Source of the DNA: Microvirga tunisiensis
GTDB lineage: Bacteria; Pseudomonadota; Alphaproteobacteria; Rhizobiales; Beijerinckiaceae
DNA: 64,000 bases
NCBI RefSeq assembly: GCF_009296175.1
Contig: NZ_VOSK01000006.1
Span: 1 to 64,000 of the forward strand
Reading direction: 5' to 3'
In this document: positions 8,032 to 17,054 of the stretch, piece after piece
Numbering within the stretch: position 1 is the stretch's first letter
Layout of the letters: each line of letters begins with the position of its first letter
Notes under the pieces: generated by a model
Database searches by the model: none
Told to the model about the DNA's origin: nothing
The model's input: only the letters and a program-made list of their open reading frames with translations
Position numbers and translations under genes: made by a program

Positions 8032-9144
8032 ATGATCGCGAGCGAGAATTTCTCGGCGGACGTGATTCGCGCCCAGATCGAGGCGATCCTGCGGGCCTGG
8101 GGCATGAGCGAGGAGAAGCTGCGCCTGACGGCCGAGGTGATGGTCGAGACCGATCTGCGCGGCATCGACTCCCATGGAATCTCGATGCTGACCCAATATG
8201 CCCAGATGCAGAAGGCCGGGCAGCTCCAGCTGCAGGCCGAACCCCGGATCGTCCGGCAGAGCGCCAGCACGGCCCTGCTCGATGGCGGAGCCGGTTTGGG
8301 TCATCCTGCCGCCCTCATGGGCATGAACCTCGCCATCGAGAAGGCGCTGGCGCACGATGTCGGCATCGTGTCGGTGTTCAACTCCCACCATTTCGGCGCC
8401 GCGGGCTATTACGCCACGATGGCCGCGGAACGGGGGCTGATCGGTGTGGTATCGTCGACGACCCGCGTGATCTCCGTCGTGCCCACGAACGGGGTCGAGC
8501 GCGTGCTCGGCACCAATCCAATCGCCGTCGCGGTGCCGGCCGGTCGTCATCCGAGCCTTTGCGTCGACATGTCCACCAGCGTCGTCGCGGCCAACAAGGT
8601 CAAGGTCTATGCCCTGCAGGGCAAGGACCTTCCGGCCGGATGGGTGATCGATGGCGATGGACAGCCTGTCACCGATTCCGGCCGAGCCTTCCGTCAGATT
8701 TTCGAGGGCCAGGAAGGTGGCCTCACACCCGTGGGCGGCGATGGCAGCGATATGGGCGGGCACAAGGGTTACGGGCTCGGCCTGATCGCCCAGATCCTGT
8801 CGGGCAGCCTGTCGGGCGCTTCCTTCTCGCCGGTCCGGAACAGGACGCAGAAACCGTCCGACCCCGACAATATCGGCCACTTCTTCATGGCCCTGAATCC
8901 AGCGGCCTTCCGGCCGTTCGATGCCTTCCAATCGGACGTGGAGGTGGTCATCGATACCCTGCATGCCACGAAGCCGGTCCACGAGGACGAGCCGGTTCTG
9001 GTGCCGGGCGAACCGGAATGGGCCGCTCGCGAAGAGCGGCTCGTCACGGGCATTCCGATCCCTGAGACGTTGAAACTGAAGGTGCGGGAAATTGCCGAGG
9101 CCGCGGGCGCCCCTTACCTGCTGCAGCCGGCGATGGCCGCCTGA
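8032..9144 (+). CDS. Malate/L-lactate dehydrogenase-family (Ldh2) oxidoreductase
   Basis: 370 aa. This family (YlbC/YjmC/DpkA type) uses NAD(P)H to interconvert 2-hydroxy and 2-keto acids or cyclic imines. Its marks are the catalytic segment GIDSHGISML, NSHHFGAAGYY, VVAANKVKVYA and HKGYGLGL. It follows the Gfo/Idh/MocA gene by 84 bases on the same strand and faces the second binding-protein gene. In this context a sugar-acid or keto-acid reductase is likely, but the substrate is not determined. Confidence 0.85.
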   Translation: MIASENFSADVIRAQIEAILRAWGMSEEKLRLTAEVMVETDLRGIDSHGISMLTQYAQMQKAGQLQLQAEPRIVRQSASTALLDGGAGLGHPAALMGMNLAIEKALAHDVGIVSVFNSHHFGAAGYYATMAAERGLIGVVSSTTRVISVVPTNGVERVLGTNPIAVAVPAGRHPSLCVDMSTSVVAANKVKVYALQGKDLPAGWVIDGDGQPVTDSGRAFRQIFEGQEGGLTPVGGDGSDMGGHKGYGLGLIAQILSGSLSGASFSPVRNRTQKPSDPDNIGHFFMALNPAAFRPFDAFQSDVEVVIDTLHATKPVHEDEPVLVPGEPEWAAREERLVTGIPIPETLKLKVREIAEAAGAPYLLQPAMAA

Positions 9145-9151
9145 GAATGAT

Positions 9152-9180
9152 GGGGCTCCCGCCACGCGAACAGGAGCCCC
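9152..9180. terminator. Shared hairpin between convergent genes
   Basis: GGGGCTCC (9152-9159) pairs with GGAGCCCC (9173-9180) between the convergent dehydrogenase and binding-protein genes. There is no T tract, so intrinsic termination is uncertain. Confidence 0.4.
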
Positions 9181-9195
9181 GGGTAATCAGTGTGA

Positions 9196-10473
9196 TCAGC
9201 GCCCGCGCGCCAGAATCGAATTCGCCTCGGTGATGTATTGCTTTGCCGCGGCGGATGCGGCTGAGCGTCCAAAGCCGACCTGCTCGTTGACGCGCCTGAG
9301 CAGAACCTGGATCTCGCCGGCTCCTTGCGGCGGCGCAGGCGGGATCGGCCCGACGCGCTGCGATACCTCCGCGATGAAGTCGACCACCTTCCTGCTCATT
9401 TCATCAAGCTGATCCGACACCGCCTGCCGTGTCGACGGCGAGGCCGGCACCCCGCGCTCGACGCCGAGGACCCGCGCGCCTTCCGGATCCTTGACGGTGA
9501 AGTTGGCGAACTTCACCACCTCCGGGGCAACCTTCGAGCGGGCATAGATGCTCCACATCATCGAGGGCTTGAGATACTGCCCCGGATGGGGTCCGGCGCC
9601 CTGCGGATAGGTGGCGATGCCGAGCGTGTTCTTGTTGATGGCCTGGAAGCCGACGAACTGGTTGGAGTGGTTGAAGGCGCAGCCCGCGCGTCCCTGCGTG
9701 AGCAGGCTGGTATCGGGGCCGCTCTTGTCGAGCGCCTGAATGTCTGCGGGCGGACAGGCCTTCACCTCGCGCATCTTCACCCAGAGCGAGAGCCAATCGC
9801 CGATATCGGCCTCTTCGAACCCGAGCTTGCCGTCCTCGGTATAAAGCGCCTTGCCGCGCTGGCGCAGCCAGTTCTCGAAAGCGGCCTCGTCCGCACCTGC
9901 GTCGACGGTACCGAAATAGGAACCGTCATGGGCTTTCGTGACCTCGGCGCAGATCGCGGTGAACTTGTCCCAGCTCGTTCCGATGACGGGCTCATCGACG
10001 CCGGCCTTCTGAAAAGCCGCCTTGTTGTAGATCAGGGCATGGGAGTTGTTGCCGAGGTTGATGGCATAGAGCTTTCCGTCCACCTTGCAGCTGTCGAGCG
10101 AGGCCTGACCGAAATCGCCGATCTGCAAGTCCTTCCCCATGAATTCATCGAGGGGAAGAAGGACGCCGCGCCGCGCATATTCGGCGAGGTAGCGATAATC
10201 CATCTGGATCAGATCGGGAGCATTGCGTCCGGCGACCTGCGTCGCAAGCCTCGGCCAATAATCGGTGAAGGACAGGGATTGGCCGTCGATCCTGATGTGC
10301 GGATTGCGCTGCTGGTACAGAGCCGCCGCCTTCAGGGTTCTGTCGGCGCGCTCCTTGGATCCCCACCAGAAGATCCGGAACCGAGTGCTCTCCTGCGCCC
10401 ATGCGGCCTTGTGGGCAAGCATGGACGCACCTGCGGCTGCCATGAAGGTCCGTCGCGAGACGTTTCCTACCAT
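9196..10473 (-). CDS. Tat-exported ABC sugar-binding protein (paralogue 2)
   Basis: 425 aa, close paralogue of 5054-6334 (shared WWGSKERADRTLKAA, QMDYRYLAEYARRG, FENWLRQRGKALYTEDG). Twin-arginine signal VSRRTFMAAAGASML ending AWAQ. ATG 10473 has AGGAG 9 bases upstream. It is the last gene of the long operon running from 17861 and has no permease genes of its own beside it. It therefore probably works with the CUT1 permeases at 3162-4965 and widens or retunes their ligand range. Confidence 0.87.
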   Translation of the reverse strand: MVGNVSRRTFMAAAGASMLAHKAAWAQESTRFRIFWWGSKERADRTLKAAALYQQRNPHIRIDGQSLSFTDYWPRLATQVAGRNAPDLIQMDYRYLAEYARRGVLLPLDEFMGKDLQIGDFGQASLDSCKVDGKLYAINLGNNSHALIYNKAAFQKAGVDEPVIGTSWDKFTAICAEVTKAHDGSYFGTVDAGADEAAFENWLRQRGKALYTEDGKLGFEEADIGDWLSLWVKMREVKACPPADIQALDKSGPDTSLLTQGRAGCAFNHSNQFVGFQAINKNTLGIATYPQGAGPHPGQYLKPSMMWSIYARSKVAPEVVKFANFTVKDPEGARVLGVERGVPASPSTRQAVSDQLDEMSRKVVDFIAEVSQRVGPIPPAPPQGAGEIQVLLRRVNEQVGFGRSAASAAAKQYITEANSILARGR

Positions 10474-10520
10474 CGTTGCTGTCTCCTGTTCGTCAGGACG
10501 TTTTCTTTGATGCGGCCATG

Positions 10521-11387
10521 TCAGACGACCGTGCGGTGTCGCTCGATGCAGGTGGCGAGCACCTCGTCCATCGGCTTCGTCCACCAGTTGTTCTCGGAGA
10601 AGATCTCCACCTCCGAATAGCCGGCATAGCCGACCGCTTCGACCTCTTGGCGAATGCCGCGCAGGTCGATCACGCCGTCACCCATCATGCCCCGGTCGAG
10701 CAGCAGGTCCGTGGTGGGCACGAGCCAGTCGCAGACGTGATACGCGAGCAGCCGGTCCTGGCCGGTGCGGCGGATCTGCTCCCTCAATTCCGGATCCCAC
10801 CAGACATGGTAGACGTCGACCGCAAGGCCGAGCATTCCCGTGCGTTCCGGGTCGACCCGGTCGCAGATGTCGAGAGCCTGGCGCATGGTGTTCACGCAGG
10901 CGCGGTCGGCCGCATACATGGGATGCAGCGGCTCGATCGCGAGCGGGAGGCCTGCCTGCCGGGAATAGTCGAGCAGCGTCGCGATGCCGTCCTCGACCAT
11001 GGCGCGCGCCGCGTCGATGTCCTTCGACGGTTGCGAACCTGGGCGAGAGTATTGCGGCAGCCCGCCGACCACGAGCACCAGGCAGGGCGCGCCGAGCGCA
11101 ACTGCCTCGTCGACGGCGCGGCGGTTGTCGTCGGTGGCCTCCGGCAGCCGCGCCGCATCGGCCGGGAACATGCCGCCGCGGCAATAGCCGGAGAGTTCGA
11201 GCCCTGCATCCTTCACGGCGGCCACGGCCCGGTTGAGTCCGACCGCGGCCACCTGGTCGCGCCAGGGCGAGATCGCTTTGATCTCGGCTCTGGCGCAGGC
11301 CTCCGTGATGGCGACGAGGTCGCCCTGCTTCCTCACCGTCGCCGTGTTGATCGACAGGGTGCGGTGATCGCCTGTAAAGTCACGCAT
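10521..11387 (-). CDS. Sugar phosphate isomerase/epimerase-like TIM-barrel protein
   Basis: 288 aa, xylose-isomerase-like TIM barrel. Metal-site residues are suggested by IEPLHPMYAADR, VDVYHVWWDPEL, YHVCDWL and YSEVEIFSENNWW (Glu, Asp/His, His and Glu at strand ends). Members include inosose dehydratases and keto-sugar epimerases. The start is 3 bases beyond the DUF993 stop, so the two are translationally close. The likely role is isomerisation or hydration of a keto-sugar made by the neighbouring Gfo/Idh/MocA enzyme (inferred). Confidence 0.8.
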   Translation of the reverse strand: MRDFTGDHRTLSINTATVRKQGDLVAITEACARAEIKAISPWRDQVAAVGLNRAVAAVKDAGLELSGYCRGGMFPADAARLPEATDDNRRAVDEAVALGAPCLVLVVGGLPQYSRPGSQPSKDIDAARAMVEDGIATLLDYSRQAGLPLAIEPLHPMYAADRACVNTMRQALDICDRVDPERTGMLGLAVDVYHVWWDPELREQIRRTGQDRLLAYHVCDWLVPTTDLLLDRGMMGDGVIDLRGIRQEVEAVGYAGYSEVEIFSENNWWTKPMDEVLATCIERHRTVV

Positions 11388-11390
11388 CTC

Positions 11391-12581
11391 TTACGCCTCC
11401 ACCCCATGCGTGGCCAGGACGAAGCGCATGCGCTCGACCGCGAGGTCCGGATCCCGCAGGAGGCCGGCCTTGTCCGCCAGACGGAAGAGCTCGGCGAGAT
11501 GCAGGGTCGAGCGGGCGCTCTCCTGTCCGCCGACCATGGTGAAGTGATCCTGATGGCCGTTGAGATAGGCCATGAACACCACCCCCGTCTTGTAGAACCG
11601 CGTCGGCGCCCGGAAGATGTGCCGCGACAGCGGAACCGTCGGCGCGAGCGCCTCGTGGAACGCGTCGAGGTTGCCGGCCGCGAGGCTCACCAGAGCCGAC
11701 GAGGCCGCCGGCGCGATGGCATCGAAGATACCGAGCAGCGCATGCGAATAGCCCTGGTCGTCGCCTGCGATCAGCTCGGCATAGTTGAAGTCGTCGCCCG
11801 TATACATGCGCACGCGCTTGTCGAGGCGGCGGCGCATGGCGATTTCCTTGTCCTTGTCGAGGAGGGAAATCTTGACGCCGTCGACCTTCTCCGCATGGCT
11901 GTTGATGATCGAAACGCACGTATCCATCGCGGCATCGAGGTCGCCCGTGCCCCAATAGCCGGCAAGCGCCGGATCGAACATGTCGCCGAGCCAGTGGATG
12001 ATCACCGGCTCCTTCGCCTGAGACAGAATGCGATCGTAGACCTTGACGTAGTCGTCGGCGGACCTGGCGACGCGGGCGAGCGCGCGCGACGCCATGAGAA
12101 TGATGCGCCCGCCGACGGCTTCGATGGCGGCGAACTGCTCCTCGTAGGCGCGGATCACGTCATCGATGCTGCGGGCCGCGTCAGGCGCCAGATGGTCGGT
12201 GCCGGCGCCGGAGAACACGAGGGCGTCGCCCCGCGCCTTCGCCGCGCTGACGGAGCGGCGGATCAGCTCGAGCGAGGTAGGCCAGTCGAGACCCATGCCG
12301 CGCTGTGCGGTGTCCATCGCTTCGGCGACGCCGAGGCCGAGATCCCACAGACGCTCGCGATAGGCGATCGTCTTGTCCCAGTCGATGGCGGCCTGCAGCC
12401 AGGGGTCCGCATCGGCGAGCGGATCAGCGACCACATGGGCGGCCGAGAACGCGATGCGGTTCATCGGCCCGCTCACCTTGTCCGGGAAGGATTTCGGCGC
12501 GGAGAGCTTATAGGTTTCCAGGCCGCGATCCGCCTGCGGCAGGCGGATCGACAGGGCGCTGATGGTCTCAGGCCGGTTCAT
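11391..12581 (-). CDS. DUF993 protein, dihydrodipicolinate synthase-like (putative class I aldolase)
   Basis: 396 aa. I recognise it as the DUF993 family, which is related to DapA-type TIM-barrel lyases but has no firmly known reaction. The segment [15 protein letters not shown] (Lys about 237) matches the position and context of the Schiff-base Lys in DapA enzymes (GIK then a short strand), followed by [17 protein letters not shown] 12581 overlaps the end of the upstream Gfo/Idh/MocA gene by 14 bases. In the operon it lies between an oxidoreductase and an isomerase, so a retro-aldol step on an oxidised sugar is a reasonable hypothesis. Confidence 0.75.
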   Translation of the reverse strand: MNRPETISALSIRLPQADRGLETYKLSAPKSFPDKVSGPMNRIAFSAAHVVADPLADADPWLQAAIDWDKTIAYRERLWDLGLGVAEAMDTAQRGMGLDWPTSLELIRRSVSAAKARGDALVFSGAGTDHLAPDAARSIDDVIRAYEEQFAAIEAVGGRIILMASRALARVARSADDYVKVYDRILSQAKEPVIIHWLGDMFDPALAGYWGTGDLDAAMDTCVSIINSHAEKVDGVKISLLDKDKEIAMRRRLDKRVRMYTGDDFNYAELIAGDDQGYSHALLGIFDAIAPAASSALVSLAAGNLDAFHEALAPTVPLSRHIFRAPTRFYKTGVVFMAYLNGHQDHFTMVGGQESARSTLHLAELFRLADKAGLLRDPDLAVERMRFVLATHGVEA

Positions 12582-13755
12582 GCTGCTTCTCCTTCGCGGC
12601 GCCCACATTCAGCGGCGGCACATCGACCCAGCGGCGCTCGCGCCAGCTCTCGAGAGCGCATTCGACGAGCTGAACGCCCTTGGCGCCTTCCACCAGCGTG
12701 TAGCGATAGGGCGCATCCTCGACCACGTGACGGACGAACATCTCCCACTGGGTCTTGAAGCCGTTGTCGTAGACCACATTGTCGGGCACCGGCTGCCAGG
12801 TGTTGTAGAAATCGATGGTCTGCTTCTGGTCCGGATTCCAGACCGGACGCGGCGTGGCCTGACGCGGCTGGATCACGCAATCGGTGAGACCGGCGACGGC
12901 GGAACCATGCGTTCCGTCCACATGGAAGGTGACGAGATCGTCCCGATAGACGCGGGTGCACCACGACATGTTGATGTGGGCGATCACGCCGCCATCGAGC
13001 ATGAAGGTGGCATAGGCGGAATCGTCGGCGGTCGCCTGATAGGGCTTGCCCTTTTCGTCCACGCGCTCGGGGATATGCGTCGAGCCCACGCAGGAGACCG
13101 AGCGCACCTCGCCGAAGAGGTTGTCGAGCACGTAGCGCCAGTGGCAGACCATGTCGAGGATCATGCCGCCGCCGTCCTCGGAGCGGTAGTTCCAGGACGG
13201 ACGCTGCGCGGGCTGGCCCCAATCGCCCTCGAATACCCAGTAGCCGAACTCGCCGCGCACCGAGAGCATGCGGCCGAAGAAGCCGGAATCGCGCAGCATC
13301 TTCAGCTTCTGCAGGCCGGGCAGGAACAGCTTGTCCTGCACGGTTCCGTTCTTCACGCCCTTCTCGCGGGCGAGACGGACGATCCGCAGGGCTTCCGGCA
13401 GATTCGTGGAAATCGGCTTCTCGCAATAGATGTGCTTGCCGGCATTGATCGCCTGGTCCAGCAGGGTCGGACGCATCTGCGTCGTCGCGGCATCGAAGAA
13501 GATCTCATCCTTCGGGTCCGCGATGGCAGCGTCGAGGTCGGTCGTCCACCGGTCGATGCCGTGCGCCTTGGCGAGTTCCTGGATCTTCTCCGCATTGCGC
13601 CCGACGAGGATCGGATCGAGCTGCACCTTCGATCCGTCGGACAGCGTCACGCCGCCCTCGGCGCGGATGGCTGCGACGGAGCGAATGAGATGCTGGTTCA
13701 TTCCCATGCGGCCTGTCACGCCATGCATGACGATGCCTAACCTGCGCTGAGTCAT
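12568..13755 (-). CDS. Gfo/Idh/MocA-family oxidoreductase (operon with DUF993)
   Basis: 395 aa. It starts [18 protein letters not shown] (Rossmann), has the motif [14 protein letters not shown] (EKP with catalytic Lys) and the later [13 protein letters not shown] segment. A GGAGA ribosome-binding site lies about 8 bases upstream of ATG 13755. It follows the enolase-superfamily gene by 15 bases and overlaps DUF993. It is clearly different from the two other family members in the window. Probably NAD-dependent oxidation of a sugar or cyclitol. Confidence 0.83.
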   Translation of the reverse strand: MTQRRLGIVMHGVTGRMGMNQHLIRSVAAIRAEGGVTLSDGSKVQLDPILVGRNAEKIQELAKAHGIDRWTTDLDAAIADPKDEIFFDAATTQMRPTLLDQAINAGKHIYCEKPISTNLPEALRIVRLAREKGVKNGTVQDKLFLPGLQKLKMLRDSGFFGRMLSVRGEFGYWVFEGDWGQPAQRPSWNYRSEDGGGMILDMVCHWRYVLDNLFGEVRSVSCVGSTHIPERVDEKGKPYQATADDSAYATFMLDGGVIAHINMSWCTRVYRDDLVTFHVDGTHGSAVAGLTDCVIQPRQATPRPVWNPDQKQTIDFYNTWQPVPDNVVYDNGFKTQWEMFVRHVVEDAPYRYTLVEGAKGVQLVECALESWRERRWVDVPPLNVGAAKEKQHEPA

Positions 13756-13770
13756 AATAAAGATCTCCTA

Positions 13771-15156
13771 TCAAAGATGGTGTTGTGTGAGCGGAACGAG
13801 GCTGCTCCAATCAGGCTCGGCGCCGCTGGCGAAACCTGGAGCAGACAGGAGAGACGTGGTCGGGAGCGACCCGCGTTCGAAAGCAAGGCCGATGCGGCCA
13901 CCCTGCTTCCGGTAGAGATCGGGATGCGCGGCCGCAAAGCGCGCCGCCTCCGCATCCGGTGCGGGGCCGAAGCCCTCGACGTAATGGTGGCCGTTGCGCT
14001 CGGCATGGGCCATGCCGAGCGTAGCGACGAGCGCCGTGTCCTGCTGAATCCCAAGCCCGGCCTGGCACGTGAGATCCTCGGCGGAGACGAAGAACCGGCC
14101 CGTCCGCGGCTCATTCAGAATCGAGACGCGGACGGCATTCAGGACAGACTTGTAGAACCCCTTGCAGGCCTTCGAGGATACGCCGCGATAGCCGAGCTCG
14201 ACCGCACGCGGGAAGGCGTCGTAATCGCCATCCGCCTCGTCGATGATGAGCGGGATCTCGCCGGCGAGATCGCCCAGGGGCTCAGCGAAGGTCTCTGCCC
14301 TGTCGAACGGCTGCTCAATGTAGAGCAGGTGCTCCCGGAAGGCGCGCAAGCCGCCGCCGCTCATTGCCTGGAGAAGAATCCGCAGGCGTTGCGGATCGTA
14401 CTGCTCGTTGGCGTCGAGGGTGGCGCGATAGTCCGGAACATGTCGCGACAGGAGATCGTGGATGGCCTGCAGGCGCGCGATGTCCGCATCGACGTCGCCG
14501 CCGATCTTGATCTTGAAGAGCCTCAAGTTGGCCAGCCGAATCTCGTCTTCGAGCCCGCCGGCTCCATCGAGCGAATCCAGCAATCCGATCGTGTGCCGCA
14601 GCAGGACCGCGCCGACCGGCTGAACGTCCGCCAGGAAGGACTGGATGCGCTCGGCGCCGAGATCCGGCGTCTGTCGCGCATCGATGCCGAAGACATTGCG
14701 CCGCAATCCTTCAGGGAAATTGAGCTTCAGCGCCTTGAGGGCAGCATCGGCGACAGCCTTGTCGACGAGCGCGGGTCCGAACGAGGCGACGAGCCCCGGC
14801 AACCCCTGGTCGGCGGCCCACATCTTCTGGGCCGCGAAGCCGCGCCCATGATGGCCGAAGGCCGTGTCCCAGTCCTGCGCCTCGGCATAGTTGCGGGCGG
14901 CCTCGCCGAGGCTCGCCTTCAGGTCGGCGATCGTATCCTGCGGTGACTTGGCCGGGTTCTTGTCGAACCATTTCGGCATCATCATCTCGGCGGTGACGCC
15001 GGTCGCCAGGCCGGCGCCTTCCACCTCGACGACAACCCGAACGAAGGCCTGCGGCGCCTCGTCGACGGTCACGAGACCGAATCGGAATGGGCGCGCAAAG
15101 CGCATGGAACGCTCGAAGGTCTGGATCTCGCGAATGCGGAGCCGGGGAGCTGACAT
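13771..15156 (-). CDS. Enolase-superfamily (mandelate racemase/muconate lactonising-like) protein
   Basis: 461 aa, with an N-terminal capping domain and C-terminal barrel. LFKIKIGGDVDADI supplies the KxK base motif on the second barrel strand, and LDANEQYD, IEQPFDRAETF and IIDEADGDYD look like the three metal-ligand strands (Asp, Glu, Asp/Glu). The C-terminal SSKACKGFYKS holds a further Lys. These mark an acid-sugar dehydratase, racemase or cycloisomerase. It starts 5 bases after the ABC ATPase stop and is 15 bases before the Gfo/Idh/MocA gene. It does not resemble the galactarolactone cycloisomerase I recall from Agrobacterium. Confidence 0.78.
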   Translation of the reverse strand: MSAPRLRIREIQTFERSMRFARPFRFGLVTVDEAPQAFVRVVVEVEGAGLATGVTAEMMMPKWFDKNPAKSPQDTIADLKASLGEAARNYAEAQDWDTAFGHHGRGFAAQKMWAADQGLPGLVASFGPALVDKAVADAALKALKLNFPEGLRRNVFGIDARQTPDLGAERIQSFLADVQPVGAVLLRHTIGLLDSLDGAGGLEDEIRLANLRLFKIKIGGDVDADIARLQAIHDLLSRHVPDYRATLDANEQYDPQRLRILLQAMSGGGLRAFREHLLYIEQPFDRAETFAEPLGDLAGEIPLIIDEADGDYDAFPRAVELGYRGVSSKACKGFYKSVLNAVRVSILNEPRTGRFFVSAEDLTCQAGLGIQQDTALVATLGMAHAERNGHHYVEGFGPAPDAEAARFAAAHPDLYRKQGGRIGLAFERGSLPTTSLLSAPGFASGAEPDWSSLVPLTQHHL

Positions 15157-15161
15157 GATCG

Positions 15162-16007
15162 TTAGTCCAGCTGGCCGCGGGCGTAGAAATGGCCGCGGAT
15201 TCTCTGCGTGAGATCGACGAAGGTCGGGTGCCCCATGATCTCCAGGTTGCGCGGTCGGGGCAGCGTGACATCGTAGATGGCGGCAATCGAACCCGGCCGC
15301 TCCGACATGACGACCACGCGGTCCGCGAGGAACACCGCCTCGGGAATCGAATGGGTGATCAGCATAATCGTCTTGCCCGTCTCGTGGTGGATGCGCTGCA
15401 GTTCCAGGTTCATGCGCTCGCGCGTCATGGCATCGAGCGCGCCGAAGGGCTCGTCCATGAGGACGATCTTCGGATCGTGCACCAGCGCCCGGCAGATGGC
15501 GGCGCGCTGCTGCATGCCGCCGGAGAGCTGCCAGGGATACTTGGCCTGGAAATCCTCGAGCCCCGCCATGGACAGGAGCTTGCGGGCCCGGGCGAGATGG
15601 GTCTCCCGGTCGAGCTTGCGCACCTCGACCGGCATCATCACGTTGCGCAGCACCGAACGCCACGGCAGGAGCACCGGATTCTGGAAGACGATGCCCACAT
15701 CATCCGGCGGCTCCTGTACGGTGACGCCGCCGATCTGCACCTCGCCTTCGGTCGGCGGTATGAGGCCGGCCACGAGTTTCAGGAGTGTGGACTTGCCGCA
15801 CCCGGACGGCCCGACGACGGCGACGAATTCACCGTCGGCAACGTCGAGATCGATCGGCCGCAGAGAGGGAACGTCCCCGCTCCGGGTGCGATAGGTTTTA
15901 GCCAGGTTGCGGATCTGGATCAGCTGGCGAGGCGCGGACGCCTCGCTCTTGGCCTCGCTCTTGGGGACGACACGGAGATGTGCCATGGCGTGCGCCTGTC
16001 TGCTCAC
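15162..16007 (-). CDS. ABC transporter ATPase, nitrate/sulfonate/taurine type
   Basis: 281 aa. Walker A GPSGCGKSTL, Q-loop FQNPVLLPW, signature LSGGMQQR, Walker B IVLMDEPFGALD and H-loop THSI are all present. It energises the SsuC-like permease at 17055-17861 with the binding protein at 16004-17014. I keep the GTG at 16007, which overlaps the upstream stop as GTGA; ATG 15986 is an alternative and neither has a strong ribosome-binding site. This subfamily is not the MalK type, so it is unlikely to serve the CUT1 permeases. Confidence 0.9.
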   Translation of the reverse strand: MSRQAHAMAHLRVVPKSEAKSEASAPRQLIQIRNLAKTYRTRSGDVPSLRPIDLDVADGEFVAVVGPSGCGKSTLLKLVAGLIPPTEGEVQIGGVTVQEPPDDVGIVFQNPVLLPWRSVLRNVMMPVEVRKLDRETHLARARKLLSMAGLEDFQAKYPWQLSGGMQQRAAICRALVHDPKIVLMDEPFGALDAMTRERMNLELQRIHHETGKTIMLITHSIPEAVFLADRVVVMSERPGSIAAIYDVTLPRPRNLEIMGHPTFVDLTQRIRGHFYARGQLD

Positions 16008-17014
16008 TGGGAGGGCGCCTTCGGCAGGAAGTCACGGGTGTAGAAGGCCTTCGGATCGTTCTTCGCCGCCGGGTCGAGTCCGCCGTACTCGATGAGGAGA
16101 TTCACCGTCTCGGCCATGTTGGCATCCGAGACATTGAACGGACGCTGACCCTTCGTCTCTTCCGTGCGGTAGAGCGGGATCGTCAGCTCGAAGCCTTCCT
16201 GCAGCGTATCGGGCTTGCCGGCCTTCGGCAGCGCCTTCAGAACCGCCTGGGTGGCCTCGGCAGGAGCCTTCTCGGCGCCTTCGATCGCCTTGGTGGTCGC
16301 GCTCATGAAGCGGCGGACGAGATCGGCCTTCTCCTTCAGCGTGTCCTTGTGCGCGATGATGCCGGACGAGACGAGGTTGACGCCGTAATCCGCGAACATG
16401 ACCGGCGTGACGTTCTTGCCCGTCGCGTCCTTGATCTTCATGCTCTGGTCCATGACGTAGCCGAGGAGCACGTCGGCCTGACCGTTGATGACCGCATTGA
16501 GCTTCGTCTGCGCGTCGCCGGACACGATGCGCATCTCGCTTTCTTTGAGACCCGCCTTCTTGAGGAAGAGCGGCCAGATCTGCGACATGGAATCGCCCGG
16601 CGTGGTCGCGACCGTCTTGCCGCGCAAATCTTCAGCCTTGCGAATGTTCTTGTCGGAGAAGCCCATGACCGACATGGGGTTCTTCTGCAGCAGCACGCCC
16701 GGCGACGTGACGGGAGCACCCTTCACCGCGGCACGGATCATGGTGGGAACGTCGGCATAGGCGAAGTCGACGGTCTTGGCCGCCACGGCCTGCACCGTCA
16801 CGGCCGAGCCGCGGCCCTCCTGAATTTCGAGATCGATGCCCTCGGCTGCGTAAAGACCTTTTTCCTTGCCGTAGAAGAAGGGTGCATGCTCGCCATAGAC
16901 GTACCAGTTGAGCATCAGCACGACCTTGTCCGCCGCCTGGACCGGCAGCGACACGAAGGGCATGAGAGCCGTGGCGGCAAAGAGGGTAGCTTTCAGGAAC
17001 GTACGTTTCTTCAT
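16004..17014 (-). CDS. ABC transporter substrate-binding protein, NMT1/SsuA-like
   Basis: 336 aa. A Sec signal MKKRTFLKATLFAATALM ends at VQAAD. The mature start VVLMLNWYVYGEHAPFFYGK is the NMT1/THI5/SsuA-like pattern, which binds small N- or S-containing or aromatic compounds (pyrimidine, thiamine precursor, sulfonate). TTPGDSMSQIWPLFL forms part of the ligand pocket region. It is in operon with a permease upstream and an ATPase downstream. The ligand cannot be deduced. Confidence 0.87.
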   Translation of the reverse strand: MKKRTFLKATLFAATALMPFVSLPVQAADKVVLMLNWYVYGEHAPFFYGKEKGLYAAEGIDLEIQEGRGSAVTVQAVAAKTVDFAYADVPTMIRAAVKGAPVTSPGVLLQKNPMSVMGFSDKNIRKAEDLRGKTVATTPGDSMSQIWPLFLKKAGLKESEMRIVSGDAQTKLNAVINGQADVLLGYVMDQSMKIKDATGKNVTPVMFADYGVNLVSSGIIAHKDTLKEKADLVRRFMSATTKAIEGAEKAPAEATQAVLKALPKAGKPDTLQEGFELTIPLYRTEETKGQRPFNVSDANMAETVNLLIEYGGLDPAAKNDPKAFYTRDFLPKAPSQ

Positions 17015-17054
17015 GGACTTCCTCCGATGATTTTATGGGCTCCGCCCTTATGGG

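Noticed and set aside
6706-9165. Minus-strand open frame of over 800 codons opposite the Gfo/Idh/MocA and dehydrogenase genes
   Set aside because: It is the mirror of two well-recognised plus-strand genes, has no family motif and results from GC-rich codon use.
10476-12758. Plus-strand open frame of about 760 codons across the isomerase and DUF993 genes
   Set aside because: Antisense shadow; the minus-strand products have clear family signatures and coupled starts.
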